Positions 26,953-36,469 of a DNA stretch of 64,000 nt are shown piece after piece. A model generated the notes under the pieces. That model searched no databases, had not been told where the DNA came from, and worked only from the letters and a program-made list of their open reading frames with translations. Position numbers and translations under genes: made by a program. Where the stretch lies: positions 186,001-250,000 of the forward strand of contig QNGA01000003.1 in assembly GCA_003298465.1 (NCBI GenBank), read 5' to 3'. Source of the DNA: a halophilic archaeon (lineage in GTDB: Archaea > Halobacteriota > Halobacteria > Halobacteriales > Haladaptataceae). Position 1 is the first letter of the stretch, and every line of letters starts with the position of its first letter.

Positions 26953-28155
26953 ATGAACGTCCTCGTCCTCTCCGACGCGTTCTGGCCGGACCACTACGGC
27001 GGCATCACGAAGTCGCTGGTGACCGAGGTGGAGGGGCTCGTCGAGCGCGGCCACGACGTCGTCGTCGCGAGTCGGCGTCTGGACGACGACGACGCGAGCC
27101 ACGAGCGCCGCGACGGGTACGAACTCTACCGGTACGACAGCCCGCCCCAGGACTCGGCGCTGTACCACAGCTACCCCCTGTTCAGCCTCGGGAAGGTGCC
27201 GCGACTGCTCTCCCGACTGGACGACCGGTACGACTTCGACGTCGCCTACGTCCACAACACGTTCCAGGCGGCGGGCGTCGCGCTCTCGTCGGCCGACGTC
27301 CCCGCCGTCACGGTCTTCCACGCCCCCATCCCGCGCGAGATAGAGATCGACGCGGACCAGGGGAAGTACGGCTGGAAGACGCCGTTCGTGCGCGTCGCCA
27401 ACAGGGGGTTCAAGCGACTGGAGGGGTACACCCTCCGGGACGCCAGCGTCGTCGTCACGCGCAGCGGGTTCATGACGGGCGAACTGGACGACCTCTACGG
27501 CAACGTCGGCCCGCTCCGGGAGATTCCGCTCGCGGTCGACACCGACCGGTTCGAGTACGTCGCCGACCCCACCGACGTGCGCGACGAACTCGACCTCCCC
27601 GAGGACCGCCCCATCCTGCTGACGGTGCGCCGTCTCGTCGCGCGCATGGGCCTCGAGAATCTGGTCGACGCGATGGAGACGGTCGCCGAGCGCCACCCCG
27701 ACGCGCTCCTGCTCATCGGCGGCAAGGGGTACCTAGCGGAGACGCTGCGCGAGCAGATAGCGGCGAAGGGTCTCGAGGAGAACGTCCGCCTGCTGGGGTT
27801 CGTCGCGGAGGAGGACCTGCCGACCTACTACGGCGCCGCCGACTTCTTCGTCATGCCGACGGAACAGCTCGAAGGGTTCGGGCTCTCGACGCTCGAATCG
27901 CTCAGCACCGGGACGCCGGTCGTCGCCACGCCGGTCGGCGGCAACCCACAGGTCGTCGGCCCGCTCGACGACGACCTGGTCTGTGACGGCACCGCACCCG
28001 ACGCCATCGCGGAGAACCTCTGTACCTGGCTCGACCGCGACACGGGCACCGGGTTCCGCGAGAACTGCCGCGAGTACTGCGTCTCGCGGTTCTCGGTCGA
28101 CGAGGTCGCGAGTTCGCTGGAGGCCACGTTCGAGGACGCCGTCGAGCGGACGTAA
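26953..28155 (+). CDS. Glycosyltransferase family 4
   Basis: A 400-residue retaining GT-B enzyme. N-terminal acceptor domain: MNVLVLSDAFWPDHYGGITKSL. C-terminal nucleotide-sugar domain: PILLTVRRLVARMGLENLVDAM, LLIGGKGYLAETL, VRLLGFVAEEDLPTYY and the E-x7-E loop EGFGLSTLE followed by TGTPVVATPVGG. The ATG before NVLVLSD is preferred to a GTG four codons upstream. It is the only rightward gene in the middle of the glycan locus and has its own promoter region. Confidence 0.93.
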   Translation: MNVLVLSDAFWPDHYGGITKSLVTEVEGLVERGHDVVVASRRLDDDDASHERRDGYELYRYDSPPQDSALYHSYPLFSLGKVPRLLSRLDDRYDFDVAYVHNTFQAAGVALSSADVPAVTVFHAPIPREIEIDADQGKYGWKTPFVRVANRGFKRLEGYTLRDASVVVTRSGFMTGELDDLYGNVGPLREIPLAVDTDRFEYVADPTDVRDELDLPEDRPILLTVRRLVARMGLENLVDAMETVAERHPDALLLIGGKGYLAETLREQIAAKGLEENVRLLGFVAEEDLPTYYGAADFFVMPTEQLEGFGLSTLESLSTGTPVVATPVGGNPQVVGPLDDDLVCDGTAPDAIAENLCTWLDRDTGTGFRENCREYCVSRFSVDEVASSLEATFEDAVERT

Positions 28156-28160
28156 CGGGG

Positions 28161-29492
28161 TCAGGCGTAGCCCAGCGTCTCCAGTCGCTCTTCCACGTCC
28201 TCGGTGACCTCCGCCTGGCCGGCGTCGACCGTGCGGACGTCCAGTTCGTCGACCCGCGTTTCGAGTTCGGCGCGCGGGTCGTCGAGGCGCGACTCGCCGG
28301 TCGACCGGAACTCGCCCTCGGCCCGGTCGGCCGTCTCGTCGGTCTGGTACCCGTAGAAGTCGGGCGGGGTGGCGATGCCGTGCAGCCGTCCGTCGTAGCG
28401 CTCGAACGCCTCCACGACGCCCTTGCGCTCGAACTGCTCGCGGTGGCGGTCGAGGAACCCGTGGTACTCGGTGAGGTAGGTACGCGACGCGGGGTCGTCG
28501 AGCAGCGACTGGCCGCGGGCGTCGGCGGGGGCGTCGACGCCGGCGAGGTCGAGAATCGTCCGGTGGACGTCGAGCAGGCTCACGGTGGCGTCGTCACGCC
28601 GCGACTCGACGCCGTCGCCGCTGACGACGACCGGGACGTGGGTGAGTTCCGGGTAGAGACCGTAGCCGTGGTTCCACATGCCGTGTTCGCCGAGCATCTC
28701 GCCGTGGTCCGAGACGGTGACGACGTAGTCGAACTCCTTCCTGAGTTCGGCGAATATCTCCTCGTAGATCTCCGAGAGGTAGGCCGCGGAGACGTCGTAG
28801 GAGGCTCGCAGGCGCTCGGGGGAGTCGACGGAGTCGGCGAAGGCGTCGCCGACGACGACGTTCAGGGAGTCGGCGTCGACCGACTCGGGGGTGTGGTAGG
28901 GCGCGTGGGCCTCCATCAGGTTGACGTACGTGAACTCCGGCGCGCCGAAGTCGGTGTCGCGGGCGCGGGCCAGCACGTCCTCGCCGCCGCCGTCGGCGTC
29001 CGACGTCGTCATCCGCCGGTACCCCTGCTTCATCGCCGCGACGGTCGAACAGTCGGCGCGGACGGCGTGGAGCACGGACCGCGGGTACTTCGTCCAACTG
29101 TGGGTGTCGATGTCGCCGAGGAACGCGGTCCAGTCGACCGCGTTCACGTGCCGCGGGTCCAGACTCCCCGGTTCGAGCACCTGCGAGAAGCCGCGGTCCC
29201 AGCCCTCCCAGAACATCGTGTTCGGGTTCGCGCTCCAGAGGCGCGTCTCGTAGCCCGCCGCGGACAGGCTCTCAGCGAGCGTCTCGTCCGGGCAGTCGAG
29301 CGACGCCGACTTGCTGTGGACGCCGATTTCGCTGGGGTATCTGCCGGTGAACAGCGACCCGTGGGCCGGAACGGTCCAGTGGGACGTGGAGTAGGCGTTC
29401 GTGAACCGCACCCCGGGGAGCCAGTCGAAGTGCTCTTCGAAGGCGTCGTATCGGAGCGTGTCCAGGACCACGAGCGCGATGTTTTCGGGCAT
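28161..29492 (-). CDS. Sulfatase family protein
   Basis: A 443-residue sulfatase/phosphatase-fold protein: IALVVLDTLRYDAF metal site at 5-18, nucleophile loop SHWTVPAHGSLFTGRYP with Thr40 at the position that is Cys or Ser in classical formylglycine sulfatases, and VTVSDHGEMLGEHGMWNHG. It ends RLETLGYA. With Thr at the nucleophile it may be a phosphodiesterase or phosphotransferase rather than a sulfatase. It is followed on the same strand by a second related gene upstream. No signal peptide is visible. Confidence 0.87.
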   Translation of the reverse strand: MPENIALVVLDTLRYDAFEEHFDWLPGVRFTNAYSTSHWTVPAHGSLFTGRYPSEIGVHSKSASLDCPDETLAESLSAAGYETRLWSANPNTMFWEGWDRGFSQVLEPGSLDPRHVNAVDWTAFLGDIDTHSWTKYPRSVLHAVRADCSTVAAMKQGYRRMTTSDADGGGEDVLARARDTDFGAPEFTYVNLMEAHAPYHTPESVDADSLNVVVGDAFADSVDSPERLRASYDVSAAYLSEIYEEIFAELRKEFDYVVTVSDHGEMLGEHGMWNHGYGLYPELTHVPVVVSGDGVESRRDDATVSLLDVHRTILDLAGVDAPADARGQSLLDDPASRTYLTEYHGFLDRHREQFERKGVVEAFERYDGRLHGIATPPDFYGYQTDETADRAEGEFRSTGESRLDDPRAELETRVDELDVRTVDAGQAEVTEDVEERLETLGYA

Positions 29493-29627
29493 TCCTACTG
29501 GCGGGTACCACATCTCGACCCATCATACTTTTGTCCGTTCCGACGAGAGTCTCAGGAAACGTCAAAACTGGTCGCAATTTTCAGATGCGTGCCACCTTCG
29601 TCGCCCCGTCGTCGGAAAACGCTGGGC

Positions 29628-30848
29628 TCAGGAGAGGTACCCTAACTCCTCCAGCCGGGAGTTGACGTCGTCGTCCACGCCCGTCTGCTCGCCGGTCGGC
29701 GCGTCGACGCGCTCCACGAACGCCGTCAACTGCTGCTCCAGGTCCGTTTCGTCCAGTTCGCCGTAGCGGTCGACCGTCTCTCCCGGGTCCGACTCCAGGT
29801 CGAACAGTTCGCCGCCGTGCAGTCCCTGGTCGTCGAACGTCCGTATCAGCTTGCGGTCGTCCGTCCGGACGCCGACCAGCCCGTGGCCCTCGTTCGGGAG
29901 GTACGATATCATGTACGCCGGGTCCGTCGACTCCTCGAAGGTGTCGCCGGTCCACGACGCGGGCGCGTCGACGCCGACCTCGTTGAGCAGCGTCGGCGGC
30001 AGGTCTATCTGGCGGACCGGCCGGTCGGGCAGGTCGGTCTCGACGTTCCGGGTGACGAGCGGCGTACGGACGACCTCGTCGTAGAGGCTCTCGTGGTCGT
30101 AGTCGCCGTGGTCGAACTCCTCGCCGTGGTCGCCGGTGAACACCACCTTCGCGTCGTCGTCGACGAAGTCGAAGACCTCCTGCAGGTCGTCGTCGACGCG
30201 CTCGACGCAGCGCCGGTACAGTCGGCGGATGGTGCGGAGCGTCGACTCGGAGGAGTCGCTCCCGTTCAGGTAGAACTCGACGGACGCCCGGTACGCGGAC
30301 GGCAGTCCAACCTCCCGGGCTTTCGACAGCCCGGGGTAGTAGGGGAGGTGGGGGTCCATGAGGTGGAGCCAGAGGAACCGCGGCCCCGACTCGGCCTTGT
30401 ACCAGTCGCGAGCCCGGTCGATTATCTCGTCGGCCGGGACCCGCTTGCGCATGGCGGCGAGTTTGTAGAAGCGGCTGGCCCACTTGCCGAACTCGGAGGA
30501 GTAGAGGTCGCTGTCGGGCGACTCCATCCCGTCGTTCCAGAACGCGTCGAAGTGGGGCGACCACTTGGCGACGAAGGGGTTCGAGGCGACGAACCCGCCG
30601 GTAGCGTAGCCGTGGTCGGCGAGTACCGACGGCAGCGGCGTGAGGTCGTCTTCGAGGTTCCCGTCGTCGTCGTACGTCTCCGGATAGTAGCGACTGTTGA
30701 GCAGCGCGGGGAACGCCCAGTTCGTCGCACCCCCTGCGGAGATGGCGGTCGTGGATTGCTCGCTCCACGCCGACAGCGACGGCATCTGAGCGAGCGTGTC
30801 CGACCGCCAGCAGTCTACGGTCACGAGGACGATGTCTTCTCTAGGCAC
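29628..30848 (-). CDS. Sulfatase-like protein with altered nucleophile
   Basis: A 406-residue relative of the neighbouring sulfatase: IVLVTVDCWRSDTL at 6-19, the loop TNWAFPALLNSRYYP with Ala45 where the nucleophile would sit, and VVFTGDHGEEFDHGDYDHES. It ends RLEELGYLS. Metal ligands look kept while the nucleophile appears lost, which suggests a binding or structural role, or use of a neighbouring residue. A CTAG site lies at its start. Confidence 0.83.
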   Translation of the reverse strand: MPREDIVLVTVDCWRSDTLAQMPSLSAWSEQSTTAISAGGATNWAFPALLNSRYYPETYDDDGNLEDDLTPLPSVLADHGYATGGFVASNPFVAKWSPHFDAFWNDGMESPDSDLYSSEFGKWASRFYKLAAMRKRVPADEIIDRARDWYKAESGPRFLWLHLMDPHLPYYPGLSKAREVGLPSAYRASVEFYLNGSDSSESTLRTIRRLYRRCVERVDDDLQEVFDFVDDDAKVVFTGDHGEEFDHGDYDHESLYDEVVRTPLVTRNVETDLPDRPVRQIDLPPTLLNEVGVDAPASWTGDTFEESTDPAYMISYLPNEGHGLVGVRTDDRKLIRTFDDQGLHGGELFDLESDPGETVDRYGELDETDLEQQLTAFVERVDAPTGEQTGVDDDVNSRLEELGYLS

Positions 30849-30996
30849 TGTTGGCAGGTCCTCGTTCCATTACTAAATTTCTACCGCCTCAAAAAAGACG
30901 GCCGTTTGAAAATATTTGTTTTTCGTTGTGTCGTATCGAATCGAGTTACGCCGGCTATCGTCGACCGGACGGCGTCGTCCGGTCGCTCGCGGCGGG

Positions 30997-32346
30997 TCAC
31001 CGCGTGGAGTCGTGGAAGTTGTTCCGGAGGTACCGTATGGGCCGGAGAGCCGCCGACGTCTCCAGGACGACGTAGATGAGCGCGAGCGGGAGTATCTTCA
31101 CGAAGAGCGTCGGACCGATGCCGCGCAGGGCCGCCTTGGCGAGGAACAGCGCGAGCATGGCCACGAACGCGACCGTCCCGACGCGCTTGCGACTCCGGAC
31201 CAGTCCGACGAACGTCGTCCGAACCGCCGCACCGACCAGGAACGGGACGACGAGCACGCCCGCGTACCCGAAGTTGGCGTAGCTCTCGCCGACGAGGGTG
31301 GGCGTGATGCCGACGGGCTTGTCGAGCCACGGCAGCTTCTTCGTCGTTATCCAGCCGGAGAACGCCTTGTCGGCTCCCGGCAGCATCGACTCGAGGTCCA
31401 TCAGGTAGCCGCGACCGAGCAGGTAGCCGTGCTCGGCCGGGAAGTAGCCGAGGATGAAGTTCAGGTTCTCGTTGTTCACCAGGAAGATGCGGTGGCGGAT
31501 GTACTTCACCGCGATCGCGACCGGCGTGCCGTCGACCGACTGGTACCGGACGACGGTGACCGCGAGGAACAACGAGAGGAAGAGGACGGCGGCGGCTCCG
31601 ATAGCGCGGAAGTTCACCCGGCGCGTGACGAACTGGTCGGTGAAGAGCAGAAGGATGAGGAGGTGGCCGACGAGCGCGCGGAAGCCGGTCAGCGCCATCG
31701 CGACGGCCGTGATTCCGAGGACGACGGCCGCACCGGCGAGATGGAGCCGATTGTCGCTCAGCCGCGCTTTCAACCACGCGACCGTCGCGAGGAACGGCAG
31801 CGGCACCATGACGAAGTGGATGTAGTAGTCCTGGCCGGAGATCGAGGAGAGCCGCGACGCCTCTCCGTTCCCGCCGATGATGGGCACGCCGTACGTGAAG
31901 TAGTACAGCGCGCTGCCGACGAGCGTCACGGTGACGAGGCCGGCGAACGCGAGGCGCGGTCCCGGCTCCGTCCAGTTTCGCTCCCAGGGGCGGTTCAGGA
32001 ACCGCCGCAACTCGGCGTCGGCGCTGAAGTCGGTCGCCTCGTCGACTGCGTAGACGCCGGCCACGAACGCCGCGAATCCCAGCACGATGGCGAAGAACAC
32101 CTCGGGGTCGCCGGACAGCGAGTACCACGCTCCGCCGGCGAAGAGGAAGAGGCCGTACACCGACGCGAACAGGTAACTCGGAGTCAGGAAGTCCCGGCGC
32201 TGGTTCGCCAGGACGAGCGCCGCACACGGTGCGGCGAGCAGGGCGAGGAGGACGAGCGTCGGCAGGACGACGGCCAGTACCGCCACGAGCGCGACGGCGA
32301 CGAGGCCGACCACTGTCGACTTCGAGACGGTGACTCCAGTGGACAT
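30997..32346 (-). CDS. Oligosaccharide repeat-unit polymerase-like membrane protein (Wzy/O-antigen polymerase)
   Basis: A 449-residue protein of about 11-12 membrane spans. Features of polymerases include a long external loop between late spans (YFPAEHGYLLGRGYLMDLESMLPGADKAFSG and KPVGITPTLVGESYANFGYAGVLVVPF), with the GES-x-NFGY segment seen in O-antigen polymerases. The ATG at MSTGVTVSK is chosen; an upstream extension is AT-rich and unlike protein. Position between sulfatase-like and GT2 genes completes a Wzx/Wzy set. Confidence 0.8.
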   Translation of the reverse strand: MSTGVTVSKSTVVGLVAVALVAVLAVVLPTLVLLALLAAPCAALVLANQRRDFLTPSYLFASVYGLFLFAGGAWYSLSGDPEVFFAIVLGFAAFVAGVYAVDEATDFSADAELRRFLNRPWERNWTEPGPRLAFAGLVTVTLVGSALYYFTYGVPIIGGNGEASRLSSISGQDYYIHFVMVPLPFLATVAWLKARLSDNRLHLAGAAVVLGITAVAMALTGFRALVGHLLILLLFTDQFVTRRVNFRAIGAAAVLFLSLFLAVTVVRYQSVDGTPVAIAVKYIRHRIFLVNNENLNFILGYFPAEHGYLLGRGYLMDLESMLPGADKAFSGWITTKKLPWLDKPVGITPTLVGESYANFGYAGVLVVPFLVGAAVRTTFVGLVRSRKRVGTVAFVAMLALFLAKAALRGIGPTLFVKILPLALIYVVLETSAALRPIRYLRNNFHDSTR

Positions 32347-32540
32347 ACCTGGCCCAACTTCGCCATTCGCTAAAAATCTTGGCTTCCAGAGGTAGGAAAT
32401 AAAAATGATGAAAACATTTCGGTACGTACGAACGTATCTCTGTCCCTCATCTAGCATATTTTTTATTACCTGAACGAAACGCTGAATCATCACACCGCGG
32501 AGGCCAACTGTTATCTTTCTCCGGGGAGCAGTGCGAGACG

Positions 32541-33755
32541 ATGCTCGTTCTCTCGAGTGTAGTCGCGCTCGTCGCCGGACTGGCGACGCTGGTGTACACG
32601 TACGTCGGCTACCCGCTCCTGCTCGGGGTACTCTCGGTGGTCGACGGCTCCGACTCGTCGGACGACGACCCCGGTCCCCGTCGCGACGACGACCCGCCGG
32701 ACGCCGACGCCGAAGCCGACGCCGACGCGTTCGTGCCCTCGGTCACGATGGTCGTCGCCGCGCACAACGAGGAGGACGTCGTCGAGGAGAAACTCGACAA
32801 CACCCGGGCCATCGAGTACGACGGCGCGTTCGAGTGCATCGTCGTCTCCGACTCGACGGACCGGACCGACGACCTCGTGCGGCGTCACGCCGGCCCCGAC
32901 ACCCGGCTGCTGGCGCTCGACGAACGACGGGGGAAGAGCCACGCGCTCAACCGCGCCGTCGAGGAGGCCGACGGCGACGTGCTCGTGTTCTCCGACGCGA
33001 ACACGATGTACGACCCCGACGCCGTCACGGAACTCGTCGCGCCGCTCGCCGACGATTCGGTCGGCTGTACCACCGGCTCGCTCCGGCTGGTCGACGAGGA
33101 GGGCTCGACGACCGAGAGCGCCTACTGGAAGTACGAACTCACGATTCGAAAGCTAGAGTCGAAGCTGGGGACGACCGTCAGCGTCAACGGCGGCATGCTC
33201 GCCCTGCGCCGCGAGGAGTACCGCCACCTGCCCGAGCAGGCGCTGGCCGACGACCTCGTCGTCGCGCTCCAGCAGGCCGCGGCGGGCCGGCGCGTGGTCT
33301 TCGCCGAGGACGCCCGCGGCACCGAGCGGACCACGGGCGACCTCTGGAGCGAGTACGACCGCCGGGTCCGCATCGGCGCGGGCAACTACCAGGCGCTCGC
33401 GTGGTTCCGGGAACTGCTCGACCCCAGGAACGGCGTCGTCGCGCTGGAGTTCGCCTCCCACAAGGCGTTGCGTTGGTGCATGCCCGCCGTCCTGCTGGCG
33501 ACGCTCGTCGCCAACGTCACGGTCGTCGTGCTCGCACCCTCGGCCCCCGCCGCCGCGCTGCTCGGCGCACAGCTCTCCTGCTACGGTCTGGCCGGCGTCG
33601 GGATGGCCAGCGAGCGCGCCCGGTCGTCGTCGTCGCTGGTCGCGCTCCCGGCGTACTTCCTGAGCATGAACCTCGCGTTCGCCGCCGGCTTCCGGAAGTT
33701 CCTCTCCGGCCCCGGCGTCGAGGTGTGGAAGTCGACGCGGAGCGTCGAGGAGTAG
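32541..33755 (+). CDS. Membrane-anchored glycosyltransferase family 2
   Basis: A 404-residue processive-type GT-A enzyme: an N-terminal span at 3-27, an acidic linker, the catalytic core from SVTMVVAAHNEEDVVEEKLDN to the DxD-like FSDANTMYDPDA, an acceptor-site GGMLALRREEYR, and an R-R-V-R segment after DLWSEYD in the position of QxxRW. Two to three further spans lie near residues 315-370. It adds sugars at the inner membrane face; likely part of the surface polysaccharide pathway. Confidence 0.92.
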   Translation: MLVLSSVVALVAGLATLVYTYVGYPLLLGVLSVVDGSDSSDDDPGPRRDDDPPDADAEADADAFVPSVTMVVAAHNEEDVVEEKLDNTRAIEYDGAFECIVVSDSTDRTDDLVRRHAGPDTRLLALDERRGKSHALNRAVEEADGDVLVFSDANTMYDPDAVTELVAPLADDSVGCTTGSLRLVDEEGSTTESAYWKYELTIRKLESKLGTTVSVNGGMLALRREEYRHLPEQALADDLVVALQQAAAGRRVVFAEDARGTERTTGDLWSEYDRRVRIGAGNYQALAWFRELLDPRNGVVALEFASHKALRWCMPAVLLATLVANVTVVVLAPSAPAAALLGAQLSCYGLAGVGMASERARSSSSLVALPAYFLSMNLAFAAGFRKFLSGPGVEVWKSTRSVEE

Positions 33756-33813
33756 GTCGGAATCACCGACTCGTCTTCGTTTCGTCCGTTACCGTCTCTC
33801 GCGCCTTCCGCTC

Positions 33814-34734
33814 TCAGTTCCCGTCCAGGAGGGACTCCAGCCCGTCCCGGAGCGACACGGTGGGTTCGTAGCCGAGCCGTTCGCGCGCCTTCGACACGTC
33901 GGCCTCGCTGTGGTCGATGTCGCCGGGCCGGGGGTCGGTGTGGACGATGTCCGAGTCGCTGCCCGCGACGTCCCGGACGGTCTCTGCGAGTTCGCGGACG
34001 GTGACGCTCTCGCCCGTGCCGACGTTGAACGCCTCGCCGACGTGGTCCGTCTCGGCGGCGAGCAGGTTGGCCTGCACCACGTCGTCGACGTGCACGAAGT
34101 CCCGCGTCTGGCTGCCGTCCCCCTCGACGGTGATGGGGTCGCCGGCGAGGGCCTGGTCCTCGAAGACGCTGACGACCGCGCTGTACTCGGGGTTCTGGCG
34201 CGGGCCGTAGATGTTGAAGTAACGGAGCGCGACGGTCTCCAGCCCGTAGAGTTCGGAGAAGCGGCGGGCGTACTGGTCGGCCGCCAGCTTGTCGATGCCG
34301 TACGGCGAGGTCGGAGACTTGCGGTCCGACTCCTGGACCGGGACGGACTCCGGATGGCCGTAGACGGCGGCGCTCGACGCCAGCACGACGCGGGCGTCCT
34401 CGTCGCGCGCGGCGTCGAGCACGGTCAGCGACCCGCCGGTGGTGACCGCGTGGCTCTCCTGGGGGTTCTCGACGGACTGCTCGACGCTGACCAGCGCCGC
34501 CTCGTGGAAGACGAGGTCCGCGCCCGCCATCGCCTCCCGGACCGCGTCCGGGTCGCGGACGTCCCCCTCGATCAGCGTCGCTCGGTCGTCGACCTTCGTC
34601 GGGTCGCCGGAGGAGAGGTCGTCGAGCACGCGCACGTCGTTGTCCGGCGCGAGCGCGTCGACGAGATGACTGCCGACGAATCCTGCACCACCCGTGACCA
34701 GTACCGTCTGGTCGCTCGGCGTCGTTCGCTTCAT
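33814..34734 (-). CDS. NAD-dependent sugar-nucleotide epimerase/dehydratase (GalE-like SDR)
   Basis: A 306-residue extended short-chain dehydrogenase: Rossmann motif TGGAGFVGSH at 14-23, SSAAVYG with the catalytic Ser and Tyr region, YGIDKL with the Tyr-x3-Lys pair, RYFNIYGPRQNP and RDFVHVDDVVQA. This pattern is that of UDP-glucose/UDP-GlcNAc 4-epimerases. It would supply an activated sugar to the glycan locus. Same strand as the downstream-lying sugar transferase, with a 67-base gap. Confidence 0.92.
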   Translation of the reverse strand: MKRTTPSDQTVLVTGGAGFVGSHLVDALAPDNDVRVLDDLSSGDPTKVDDRATLIEGDVRDPDAVREAMAGADLVFHEAALVSVEQSVENPQESHAVTTGGSLTVLDAARDEDARVVLASSAAVYGHPESVPVQESDRKSPTSPYGIDKLAADQYARRFSELYGLETVALRYFNIYGPRQNPEYSAVVSVFEDQALAGDPITVEGDGSQTRDFVHVDDVVQANLLAAETDHVGEAFNVGTGESVTVRELAETVRDVAGSDSDIVHTDPRPGDIDHSEADVSKARERLGYEPTVSLRDGLESLLDGN

Positions 34735-34801
34735 TCCCCGGTCGTTCGGCCACCAGCCGATTAAGTCTATTTTATCCGCGACGAACAGTCGCCGAATGCG
34801 A

Positions 34802-36259
34802 CTATTTCTCCTCGTCGGCGCCGAACGCGACCACGTCGCTCACGACTCCCCAGACCTGCCGCACCACGATGGAGCAGTCGAACCAGAACGACTGCTTGCG
34901 GATGTACTCCAGGTCGTACCGCAGCTTCTTCTCCGGCTCGTGGCCGGTCGCGTCGTGTATCTGGGCCAGCCCCGTCAGCCCGGGCTTGATGAACCAGCGT
35001 TTGCGCCACTCGACGACGCCGGTCTCGATGTCCGAGTCCAGCTCCGGCCGTTCGGGACGGGGGCCGACGACGCTCATGTCGCCGACGAGGATGGACCAGA
35101 GCTGCGGAATCTCGTCGAGGTGGGTCTGCCGGAGGACGTATCCCACGCGGGTCACCCGGGGGTCGACGCCGCCGGCGTCCTCCTCGCTCACCGTCGCGCC
35201 CGTCTCGGCCTCGGCGTCGGGAATCATGCTCCGGAACTTGTACACGTCGAAGGTCTCGCCCAGTTCGGCGGTGCGCTCCTGACTGTAGAACACCGGCCCC
35301 GGGCTGTCGAGCTTTATCGCCACCGCGATGATGCCGATGAAGGGCGCGAACGCGAGCAGTCCGGCGGCCGCGAACGTGACGTCGAACGCCCGCTTGAACA
35401 CGTAGTCCTGCCAGTCCCACGGTTCGAGGTCGATTTCGACTATCTCCTCGTTGCCGGTCGTCGCGGTCGTCAGGACGCTGTCGACGTGGTCGCGGTGGAC
35501 CTTCGCGGTGACGCCGCACTCGTTGCACGTGTCCAGTGCACCGAAGAACTCCGCCCGGTCGGAGGTCGAGAACGCGAGCACCGCGGTGTCGACCCCGTAC
35601 TCGACGAGCATCTCGCCGAGCCGGGAGAGACCGCCGACCCGTTCCAGATCGAGTTCGACGCGCTCGTCGAGACCGCGGTCGACGCGGCCGCCGTCGGCGA
35701 CGGCCGCCGTGGTCGCGTTCGCTGACTCGACGTGGTACCGGCTGGGGGGCGAGACGTAACCGACGACGCAGCCGTCGATGCTGTTCCGAACGTCGGCGAT
35801 TTCAGCCGGGTCGTCACCGACGATGAGAACGCGCTCGTCCTCGCCAGGCCGACGCCGGATGGTCACGAGCCAGAGCGGGAGGGCGACCGCCAGCAACACC
35901 GTCGTGGCGACGAGCGTCGACCGCGGGAGTCGGTATGTGTAGTCGAAGTAGCCCACGGTGGCGAGCGCGAGGCTCGCCGTGAAGACGCGCTTCTCGGTAA
36001 CGAGTATCGTGTCCAGGATTCGTCTGGGACGCGGCTTGAAGAGCGGAACGTGCACGGCCGTGACTACCGCCACCGCGGTGACGACGGCCAGCGTGAACGC
36101 CTTGCCATGGAGGACCGTCGCGGGTAGCCTGCTCGCGACGGGGACGAGTGCCGTGACCAGGCTCTGCGCGGCCGGATGATTCGCGGCCGTGACGGCGAGA
36201 GCAGTGAGCAGGACGGTCCCGCCCGCGCTCGCGACCCGATATCGGAGACCGGAGACCAT
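34802..36259 (-). CDS. Polyprenyl-phosphate sugar-1-phosphate transferase (WbaP/PglC-like initiating enzyme)
   Basis: A 485-residue protein: four N-terminal spans, a CoA-binding-like middle (ERVLIVGDDPAEIADV), one more span (FDVTFAAAGLLAFAPFIGIIAV), then the conserved transferase domain with KLDSPGPVFYSQER, VYKFRSMIPDAE, LDEIPQLWSILVGDMSVVGPRPE. It transfers the first sugar phosphate to the lipid carrier, so it should set up the glycan made by this locus. Its promoter region is very AT-rich. Confidence 0.95.
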   Translation of the reverse strand: MVSGLRYRVASAGGTVLLTALAVTAANHPAAQSLVTALVPVASRLPATVLHGKAFTLAVVTAVAVVTAVHVPLFKPRPRRILDTILVTEKRVFTASLALATVGYFDYTYRLPRSTLVATTVLLAVALPLWLVTIRRRPGEDERVLIVGDDPAEIADVRNSIDGCVVGYVSPPSRYHVESANATTAAVADGGRVDRGLDERVELDLERVGGLSRLGEMLVEYGVDTAVLAFSTSDRAEFFGALDTCNECGVTAKVHRDHVDSVLTTATTGNEEIVEIDLEPWDWQDYVFKRAFDVTFAAAGLLAFAPFIGIIAVAIKLDSPGPVFYSQERTAELGETFDVYKFRSMIPDAEAETGATVSEEDAGGVDPRVTRVGYVLRQTHLDEIPQLWSILVGDMSVVGPRPERPELDSDIETGVVEWRKRWFIKPGLTGLAQIHDATGHEPEKKLRYDLEYIRKQSFWFDCSIVVRQVWGVVSDVVAFGADEEK

Positions 36260-36469
36260 TGACTTATGGAGCGTCGTATGTACGGATAAACTCTATGTCC
36301 GGTTAATTCTGTAACGATAGTTAGAAGTAAATAAGTGGTAGGTTACGAATAATTCAGATTACGGCCGGAATTCGCGGGATATCGGCCGATTCGCTTGCAG
36401 GTCGCTCCCCCGTCGTTCCGGCTGGGCGACAGCTTCCTCCTGCTCGCTCTTCGCGGGCCGCGCCGAAAC
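36260..36469. other. AT-rich intergenic region at the right flank of the sugar-transferase gene
   Basis: 210 bases without a gene. 36290-36360 is strongly AT-rich (GTTAGAAGTAAATAAG, TTACGAATAATTC) and probably holds the promoter of the minus-strand sugar-transferase gene. Confidence 0.4.
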
